This document shows, piece by piece, positions 56,533 to 64,000 of a DNA stretch of 64,000 nucleotides. The stretch lies in NCBI GenBank assembly GCA_032821775.1, contig JAVLRN010000015.1, positions 558,001-622,000 on the forward strand, read 5' to 3'. The DNA is from Sanguinoderma infundibulare. Its lineage: Eukaryota > Basidiomycota > Agaricomycetes > Polyporales > Polyporaceae. Each line of letters opens with the position of its first letter. The stretch's first letter is position 1. Position numbers and translations under genes: made by a program. Below the pieces are notes generated by a model. The model did not search any database, was not told where the DNA came from, and saw only the letters and a program-made list of their open reading frames with translations.

Positions 56533-59470
56533 ATGTTTTCACAGAAAGACGCGCCGCCGACACCGGGATTCGAGCCCTTCGCGAGCGAGAAGGAGAAGGC
56601 GACCGACAGCGGCCTCGCGTCTGGCGCGAGCTCGTTGCACAAGGACGAGCTCGCGGAGCGGTCGACGACGCGGAACATCATCCTCATATCCACCGTCACG
56701 CTCGCCATGATCCTCAACGTGAGTCTCTCTTCTTTCATCTCCAACGTCGTGGGCACTGACCTTGCTTGGGTTAACAGACCGCAAATAGCACCGCCGCCTC
56801 CATTTCGCTGCCAACCATCGGCCGAGATCTCAACATCGTCGAGGCCAAGCTCCAGTGGATCGTCTCCGCGTTCTCGCTCAGCTCGGTAAGTCGCATGCTT
56901 TGTTCGCTCGCCGTCGCGCCGTCTTCTTACCCTCCACGCGCCCCGTAGGGATGCCTTTTACTCTTTTTGGGAAGGCTGGCAGACCTCTTCGGCCGTAAAT
57001 TTACCTTTATACTCGGATGCGCCACCATGGGTGTCTTCGGCCTCGGATGCGGCTTCGCACAAAGTGAGTCCTCACCCACTCCCGCCCTTCGTTTCCTCCG
57101 CTTCGGAATTGACTGCGTTCCTGCGACCTTGTTCCGGACGTGAAAGTGTTCGCCAAGTCGCGTTTCCTGTCGGACGGAGGGCGTCTAGTCCGACAGGAAC
57201 GGCATAGCCACGGGCCTTTCCCAAACACTGTCCCGACGTGGGAAAGACAGGCATTGGAAATGTTATTCATTTCCAATGCTTTCCTTCCCACAGTATCAGT
57301 TTCCCCGCCTGGACGTCTACCACTATGGTCGTAGCCAGTAATTTTTGCTTGCCGACTTTTGCCGACGACCATGGTCAGGACCACGGTGGTGACCACTGGT
57401 CGTCCAGCGGTCGACTTGGCGCTCATAGCCAGCTACGACTGCGACTACGACGACGACGATAGTCGTAGGCGGAGAAACTGACGTTCTCTTCCTGCCTGCG
57501 GAAACGTTGGGTTCTTTGCCTGCACCCCGCTGTTTGGATGCTAACGCTCGTTATGCTGCAGATGAGATCACTATGGACGTCCTCCGCGCGTTTCAGGGCA
57601 TCGGCGCTGCCGCCGCGATCCCAGCAGGTGTGAGTAACAGCCTTCGTCCGCTCAGTCTCCGCACCTTGCTCATCCTATTCAGCTCGGCATCCTCGCGCAC
57701 TCATTCCCGCCGTCCCCCATCCGCTCCATCGCCTTCGCCACCTTCGCCGCAGGCGCTCCGGTCGGCGCGGCCGTCGGCAGCACCATTGGCGGTGTCCTTA
57801 CTGAGTTCACGGCGTAAGTTCTTCACTCGGAACTCGTTTCATCCGGGAGTTTGTCTGACACTCCTTCTAATTCCAGCCAAACCTGGCGCGCGACATTCTG
57901 GTTCTTGACCGGCCTTAGTGCCCTGTGCTGTGTAGGAGCGTTCATTTCCATCGATTCCGACGTTCCGTATGCGCTCCCGGACAAGTAAGTTTGCTTCCCT
58001 GTACATGCTTCCGATAGGCATGCGTTCTTACCGAAGCTCCCTCCGACCAACAGACGCGTGGACTGGCTCGGGGCGTTCCTCGTCACGGCCGGCCTCGTGT
58101 TCATTGTCTTTGCGTTGAGCGACGGAACTATCGCCCCAGAAGGTTGGAAGACCGGATGTACGTTATATCGTGCCTTTTTCTCCATTTGCGGCAAATGCTG
58201 ACGCGATGACGTCTAATGATTGCGCGCGCGCTCCGTACGCCTTTTCGATCAAAATCACGAAGACATCATCGCGCTCCTCATCGTCGGCGTCTTCCTCCTC
58301 GTCCTCTTCGTCCTCTGGGAGCATTACCTCGAGCAGGTCCACAACCATGGGGAAGAGATCAGCCGTCGATGGTGGACGCCGCCCCCGCTCATGCCGGTGT
58401 CGATCTGGGCGCGCGCCAACGGCAAGCTCGCAGCGATGCTCATGATCGCGTTCGTAGAGTGGTGCAGCTTCCAGATATTCACGTTCTGGGTCCAGGTGAG
58501 TCCTTGTTCTTGCAGCTCAGGGTCTGGGCGCTGGTGGCGACCAGTGACCGTCCCTGGGTGCGCCCTGCGCCGTGTGCTATGCTAAGCCGGCGTTTTGTTC
58601 GTTAGCTGTATTATCAAGAGTACATGGGTCTGACGCCGATCGACACCATGGTGCGGCTGCTGCCCATGTTCGTGACCGGCGTGGTCTGCAACGTCATCAT
58701 CGCGCTCGTCGTCGGGTTCGTCCCGCTCCTCTACCTCATCGGTGCGTACCCACGTGTGTCACCTCGAACCTCGAACCTAACCATCTAATTTCTCCCACAC
58801 GTCTCCATCGCCGTCGCAAACAGCCATCGGCACGCTCTTCACAGCCGCCTCGAACCTCCTCTTCGCCGTCATCGTCCCCAGCGCGCCGTACTGGGCCTTC
58901 GGCTTCCCCGCCGCGATCCTCACCGTCTTCGGCGGCGACTTTGTCTTCTCGACCGGCACCCTCTTCGTCGCCCGCGTCTGCCTCCCGCACGAGCAGTCCG
59001 TCGGCGGCGCAATCTTCCAGACGCTCACCCAGCTCGGCACCGCTTTCGGGCTCGCGATCTCGACCGTCGTCTACGACGCGATGCTGAGCAAGCGGTCGGC
59101 GGAGCTCGGCGTGCCGCTCAACGCCGCAGGCTCGAACGCGCCGCGGCCGGCGCAGCTGACGGCGTACAAGGACGCGATGTGGACGGGGTTCGGGTTTGGG
59201 ATGCTTGGTAAGTCCTGCCCGCGCGGTGCCAGTGCCGGGTAGACTGTGCTGACCGATGTTTGTGTCGATGAATGACAGGCGTGCTGCTCGCATTGCTGTT
59301 CCTCCGCGGAGTGGGCGTCGTCGGTCACCGGAAGGTTCCAGACGACAGCGCGAGCGAGCGGACGGCGCACGAGGAAGCTGGCGTGGTACGTGTCTGTTCC
59401 TAAGAGGCGCAGTGAACGGTTCTGGCTGACCCAGTCATGATCGTTTCCATAGATCAACGTCTCTGACTAA
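56533..59470 (+). CDS. MFS multidrug-type exporter (DHA2-like, 14 helices)
   Basis: Twelve exons join without a phase error to 565 residues: 56533-56718, 56778-56885, 56949-57063, 57562-57629, 57683-57813, 57877-57984, 58054-58157, 58263-58495, 58606-58741, 58824-59207, 59279-59385, 59453-59470. The polar N-terminus is followed by TLAMILNTANSTAASISLPT, LQWIVSAFSLSSGCLLLFLG, motif A GRLADLFGRK, RAFQGIGAAAAIPAG, APVGAAVGSTIGGVL (motif C region), QTWRATFWFL, and the late IFQTLTQLGTAFGLAISTVV. The pattern fits proton-driven drug or metabolite exporters of the plasma membrane with 14 helices; substrate unknown. The last exon encodes INVSD; without that splice the protein would end VRVCS. Intron 3 is 498 nt and hairpin-rich. 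Confidence 0.9.
57064..57561 (+). other. Hairpin-rich intron 3 of the MFS exporter gene
   Basis: All other introns in this gene are 53-110 nt; this one is 498. It contains a 12-bp perfect hairpin (57164-57175 with 57188-57199), a second with 12 perfect base pairs and a 5-nt loop (57251-57262 with 57268-57279) that extends outward as GTGGGAAAG...CTTTCCttCCCAC, and a GACGACCA/TGGTCGTC pair near 57362-57402. No coding content. It could be a MITE-like insertion or a structured RNA. Confidence 0.65.
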
Positions 59471-59627
59471 AAACATCAAACCCAAAACACATCCTGGCCC
59501 CCCACTGCGTGACCGGCCGAGTCTTACGCAGGAGGGCATAGTCATTCGCCTTTCGTTGTAAGTTAATCGCGCTGCTGTGCAGGACTTTGAAGCTGTGGAA
59601 CCTGGAAGATTTGCTCTTACCTTAGCC

Positions 59628-59648
59628 GTCTATATCTATATCTATACC
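59628..59648 (+). repeat. Short (TATATC)n repeat
   Basis: About three units of CTATAT/TATATC in the 3' flank of the MFS exporter. Confidence 0.7.
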
Positions 59649-59914
59649 GCACATCCCTAGACACATCGCTTTCGCCATCACATTCACTCCGTGTATACCT
59701 AACAGACTAATAATAGACCCGAGCCGACGCGTAGTACAAAGTGGATAGGTAGTCGTTGTGTTCGATTTGTACCATAAATTATGAGTTACATAGCTGAAGA
59801 GCCAAAACAATAACTGCCAAGGGCTAAAAGAACGCCAACGCCTCTGATACTCCAAGTCGACATCCAGCCCTAAGTTTCTTCTTTCCAAAAAGGGAGCCTG
59901 ATCATCCCCAACGT

Positions 59915-59985
59915 TCCGACACGGGGAATCGAACCCCGGGCTATCGCGTGAGAGGCGATAATGTTAGCCACTACACCATATCGGA
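59915..59985 (-). tRNA. tRNA-Glu (anticodon CTC), second copy
   Basis: The reverse complement is identical over 71 nt to the tRNA at 27197-27267, with the same cloverleaf and the CTC anticodon in loop CTCTCAC. Flanks are mostly different apart from CAATCCG at the 5' end. It lies 255 bases upstream of a BTB gene in divergent orientation. Confidence 0.93.
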
Positions 59986-60240
59986 TTGTAAGGAAGTTCC
60001 ACTGCACTACAGAAGAACCAAGATGGCTTGAAATAAGCTTGACGACTGACGAGCGAGCTGCTACAACCATCCTCCTGCCCCTTGTAGATCAGCTTAACCT
60101 CGACTATCTCAGCTCCTCTCGATCCAGGCGTTACTTTAACACGCCAGGCCAACCTCAGCTTGCGGTGCCAACGGTGTGTAGTCAGATTTTTCAAGTTGAA
60201 CTGCCGCCTTCGCGTATGGCTCATCTTCGTCACCACAGAT

Positions 60241-61373
60241 ATGTTATCGGAATCAGTAACGGATGCGCAAGTGAATGACGCCCTCGACCACTCATCAGCC
60301 CCCCTAAGCGATGGCGAGATCCGGAGGGACTCGGATATGTGGTTCGAAGACGGTAACATCGTCGTCATCGCACAGCACACCGCCTTCCGCTTCCACAAAG
60401 GCGCACTGTCTCGCCACTCCCAAGTCTTCCGCGACCTCTTCTTGCTGCCACAGCCTTCAGACGCCAATGCGTTGGAGACGTTTGACCATTGCCCGGCTGT
60501 ACGTGTGTCGGACACGAGCTACGACTTCCGGGAGCTTCTGCGGGCCATCTACGGCGGCGTGAGGTACGCTCGATCCCCTTCGTATCGACCTCTTCAACAA
60601 ATGGATCCGATTTTTGGGGGAACTCTTCCAGCTACCTCCATCCCGACTCAAATAGAACGGTGACGTTTTCCGTCCTCGCCGCTCTCGCCCGTCTCAGCCA
60701 CAAGTATCAGCTCGACCAGCTCCTAGAAGCCGTCGTCCAGAGACTGCAACGCATCCTCACCATCGATCTCGAGGTTTGGGACCGATCGGGCGCCTTATCC
60801 CAGTCAAAGCCGCCGGACGCTCTGACATGGGAACTTGACTGCTTTGATGCCATAGAGGTTCTCAATGTCGTCCGCCTTCTCGACAGACCCGAGATGCTGC
60901 CGATGGCCTTCTATGCTTGCGGTCAACTGACGGCCGAGGACCTCGTACGGGGCCTTACGCGTGGGGATGGCGTATTCCTCGAGACGCTCTCGCCCTCCGA
61001 CCTGGTGTCGTGTTTGCAGATAAAGCGGCGCTTAATGCTCAAGTCCGTTGATCTGCTGTCGCGACTGTGCCTAGCTGTAGAAGCAAGGGTCTCGCAAGCG
61101 GCAAGCGATGAACAGTGCTCCTCGCCGTTCATTTGCGAGGTACGCTTGAGGTTCTTGCTCGGTGATTGGCGGAATCGCCTGGTCGAATACGTGGACGAGC
61201 ACCCTCTGGATCTCTACTTTGATTGTGCTCTGGACAAGTCAGAAGCTGATGGGCTCATGTGCGGGGCCTGCACGAGGGCGATGAAGGAGAAGCTGTTAGA
61301 ACTGCGGAAGGAGGTGTGGGCGGGTCTTCCCGAATTGATGGACCTGAAGATCGCGGGATGGAACTCTTCCTGA
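60241..61373 (+). CDS. BTB/POZ-domain protein, distal copy
   Basis: Exons 60241-60563 and 60656-61373 give 346 residues. The BTB core is DSDMWFEDGNIVVIAQHTAF, FHKGALSRHSQVFRDLFLLP, CPAVRVSDTSYDFRELLRAI; then ALARLSHKYQLDQLLEAVVQ. The C-terminal part has C-x5-C (CSSPFIC) and C-x2-C (CGAC) followed by KLLELRKEVWAGLPELMDLK. It is closest to BTB protein 1 (shared SxDFRELLxAxYGG and LARLSHKYQLxxLLE). ATG at 60241 is chosen as the first start ahead of the polar N-terminus; an in-frame ATG at 60160 would add 27 residues with no family support. Confidence 0.82.
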
Positions 61374-63766
61374 CTGTCAGCGGCTCGAATGTATGGATGG
61401 ACCGAAGTCGAATTGCATTCTTTCGTAGTGACTCTCAGGAGCACGGATGTGGGGAAACCCGTGAAAGGGTTCCGCAGCAAACTCCCAAAGGCTGAGTACT
61501 CGGCAACATACTTCGATCAGTTTCGCCTTGGCGCAGCCGCACGTTCCGGAGGTGTGTGGTCGAGTTTCCTAGCAAAGTTATTCAAATTGACTACGCTACA
61601 TTCGCAGACCTGTCGGCGTGTACCATACCGTCACACTGCAAAGTACGACATCGGCTGCCAGCTGGGGATATGGGCCACTTCTTCCAATCCACGCCAGCAC
61701 GCATCAGAGTCCTTCAGGCAGATGTCGGTAGAACGGCGATTCGAACTCTCCCTTCACACTTCGGGTCAGTTGGCGCAGGTTTGGGAGACCCTCCGCGCGG
61801 CAAGACGACTCAGGCACCGTGGACCGTACAGAAGCCCATGCTGTCCAAACACTAAAGGTAAAGTTGGTGGAGGCGTTTACGACGACGTACGGTGTACCTG
61901 TTCAAACGTTCGCTCGCAGAGCCACATCGATACAGCATTCGAGTTACTTAGGATGACTCAACGACTTCACGTGGCTCGGATGGTTGAACCGCTTTTTCTA
62001 CGCCGTCGGGGGGCGTCGCCATCGTGTGAACGGATGGAAGGCTACGAATGAACTTAACCCACTTTCCGCCAAGCCTGAACACAAGACCACCGTGACATAG
62101 TAGCGCTATAGAGTCGACGCTCATACAGTGCACTATTTGAATGCGGATGACATCGATATCCGCGCCCGACCGTGAACCAGTGCGGCGGAAAAGGGCCAGC
62201 ATCGCACGAGCTTCTTCCAAGTTCCGGCTCGGACTTCCCTAGCAGTAGAATACAGCATACACGGCCTTCGAGTCATGCCAGAAGCTTAAGCTTGTACAGC
62301 GACCGCAACAGAGGAAGTCCAAGTCCAGCGCTCGCCCGTCGTCTAAAGCCAAACTCTGTGCCACCATGCGCTGTAAAGACGGCGGCGGCGATGGCGGTCG
62401 GGTCATCGATGAAATTAAATACGGACCCGGTGGCGAGGAGCCTTGCGCGCGGCGTTTAAACCTTACCTTACGGCACCTCACCATCCGGGTCTGCGGAAAG
62501 GACGGGCGCAAGGGGGCGGGGACCGGGTAAGTAAGTGTTCGCTATTAATACTCGTTTTTATTCGGAACCCTCCCCGCTCCAGGTACAGTACAGTACCGCG
62601 TTGCTAGTGCTTCGATTCAGAAGCACCTAGCACGGCGAGCTTCCGAGTTCCGAGTTCTGCCCCCTTCTTCTCCCTCCCCGCTTTGAGTTAAGCTTCTCCC
62701 GGGACGACTTTGAATTCAGAATTAGACACCGGGGTGGTGCTCAGAGTGCATATGACTGGCTCGGGGTTCGTAATCGACCGCGGACGCGGGTAGGGGTCCG
62801 CGCACTATTGCCAAGTTACGGTTATTGCATCCACCTCGCCCCCCTACCGCCATAGAATGCAATAACGCACCTCGTTCCACCGCTCGGACGAAGTGTGCCA
62901 CAGGCCGTGCGGAGGGAGGCGCACCTTGGCAGGCAGTGCGGGGTGTCATATGGTCATGCAGAGGTAGCGGAGAAACAGTGGCCTCGCCACGGCGGCCTAT
63001 ACAGGTCGAGCTTGCGAACGTGGTTGGCTGGCAGGCTGAAAGCGGTTGATATACGCAGCGAGAACATACCATGACAGATGCGATGCGCACTGACGCATGC
63101 GTACTTAGTGTGTTGTGGGAGGATAATAAGTATGTATTGGTTGGAGGCGTCGAAAAGCCTATGCGGCTGCCGCGCGCTGGGTGCTGAAGCCGTTAGTTGG
63201 TCGGAGTCTTCGGCGAGCGAGGTGCGCGGGCAACGAGCACGATTGCATGCGCCACGGACCTGTCTGACACTTTGCACGCGTCGTGCGCACTGTGGCCGCC
63301 GGCGTGACGGTCAGAAGTCCAGCTGTTGGAGAACCTATGCAGGCAAGGCCGCTTCAAGCCACCAGACACCATCGGATCCCAGTCGCTGGAGCGCTGGCTG
63401 TCTGATATTAATCATGCTGTCAGTGCTAGTTTCCCACATCAGATGAGGTCAATGAGGACTCACATGGCGGCATCAAGATTCAAGTCTTCAAGAGAAGTAC
63501 GAGAAGAACTAAGGAAACGAGTCGATATGTGCACTACTAACTAATACATGCAAGTAACAGGCCGAACGTTCGTTATCATCACCATCATCGTCATGAGCAA
63601 TGCACCAATGATATTCGTCAGAAAACACCTTCCGGATAGATGAGCGGTGGGATAGCGTACACACATGCAAGGAATAGGACAACAGGACGACGAACAACAA
63701 CAAGTCGTAAGGGAATACAAGGACGGAAGAAAAGGGAAGGGAAGGGAAGGGGACTCATCCGTCCTG
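61374..63766. other. Long intergenic region
   Basis: Frames such as 61389-62051 (220 codons) have no recognisable content. The right end (63541-63766) is the 3' flank of the sugar transporter, with a GGGAA repeat at 63733-63752. Confidence 0.35.
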
Positions 63767-64000
63767 CTACGCGGTCTGCTTCTCGTCGTGGCTCTCGACG
63801 TGGTGAAGATCGTGCTGTGCAGACGCGGACAAAGGCAGAGATCAGATCCATCCGAGTCAGCGACGGAACCCGAGCGGCGAAGAGGGCACGAACACACCTT
63901 GAGATCCTGCAGCGTCTTCTTGCCCACGTCGCGCTTGATCGCCCAGGCGGTGAACGTGTGGCCCTGGGCGAACACCTCCTCGATCTCCTCCAGCGTCCGG
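63767..64000 (-). CDS. MFS sugar transporter, C-terminus only (runs off the right edge)
   Basis: On the minus strand, an exon from the window edge to 63898 reads RTLEEIEEVFAQGHTFTAWA then IKRDVGKKTLQDLK, an intron GTGTGT...GCACAG follows, and the last exon 63814-63767 adds HDLHHVESHDEKQTA and a stop. R-T-L-E-E-I-(D/E)-x-V-F directly follows the PETKG motif at the end of helix 12 in fungal sugar porters, so this is their cytosolic tail. It differs from the transporter at 41212 (GLSLEDMDELF), so it belongs to another subgroup. Substrate unknown. Confidence 0.78.

Noticed and set aside
61389..62051. 220-codon frame behind the distal BTB gene
   Set aside because: No hydrophobic core or motif I could name, and no supporting copy elsewhere in the window.

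Overview
This window looks like nuclear DNA of a filamentous basidiomycete, probably a wood-decaying agaricomycete. The reasons are GC-rich coding DNA, many short introns (about 50-70 nt, GT...AG), and families typical of these fungi: BTB/POZ clusters, F-box fragments, DUF6534 and related seven-helix membrane proteins, MARVEL-like proteins, a GH10 xylanase and MFS transporters. No rRNA, CRISPR array or prokaryotic operon is visible. Gene models were built by hand from reading frames, splice sites and agreement between paralogs; in most spliced genes the reading phase closes exactly. No database search was run.

Layout. 0-16 kb: the start of a BTB gene leaving the left edge, a repeat carrying F-box fragments (three copies), two paralogous TVP38/VTT membrane proteins (2.3-4.3 and 6.2-8.4 kb), the 3' half of a seven-helix gene (10.0-10.8 kb), then four BTB genes in a row (10.9-15.9 kb). 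17-22 kb: two DUF6534 genes in tandem on the minus strand, the left one with a broken splice donor. 22.5-27.3 kb: a MARVEL-like gene with a possible fragment behind it, an IMPACT/Yih1-type regulator, a dead BTB copy and tRNA-Glu(CTC). 28-34 kb: an inverted repeat whose arms each carry an intact copy of the same unknown 204-residue protein, enclosing a small membrane protein and a decaying GH10 xylanase. 34-38 kb: a 1165-residue protein with a PD-(D/E)XK nuclease-like N-terminus and a long disordered repeat region. 38.9-43 kb: LSM2, an inverted piece of the BTB cluster, and an MFS sugar transporter. 44.9-46.5 kb: a secreted protein made of three Cys-containing repeats. 49-54.5 kb: the 5' half of a seven-helix gene and a third TVP38 paralog with a 1.67-kb intron. 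56.5-59.5 kb: a 14-helix MFS exporter. 59.9-61.4 kb: a second identical tRNA-Glu and another BTB gene. The right edge holds the C-terminus of a second sugar transporter.

How it fits together. Housekeeping functions (LSM2 in U6/mRNA decay particles, Yih1/IMPACT in GCN2 signalling, tRNA-Glu, TVP38 in Golgi membranes) are single genes between strongly rearranged accessory families. BTB, F-box, DUF6534 and seven-helix genes occur as tandem copies, half genes, inverted pieces and pseudogenes, which points to repeated segmental duplication. Sugar uptake, xylan degradation, secretion and drug export fit a plant-biomass saprotroph, although this xylanase copy appears to be dying.

The items I would look at first are the BTB family with a shared four-Cys C-terminal pattern, the PD-(D/E)XK-like protein, the triplicated secreted Cys protein, the conserved RTPSPTPSE motif in the TVP38 tails, and the splice-donor loss in the left DUF6534 gene.
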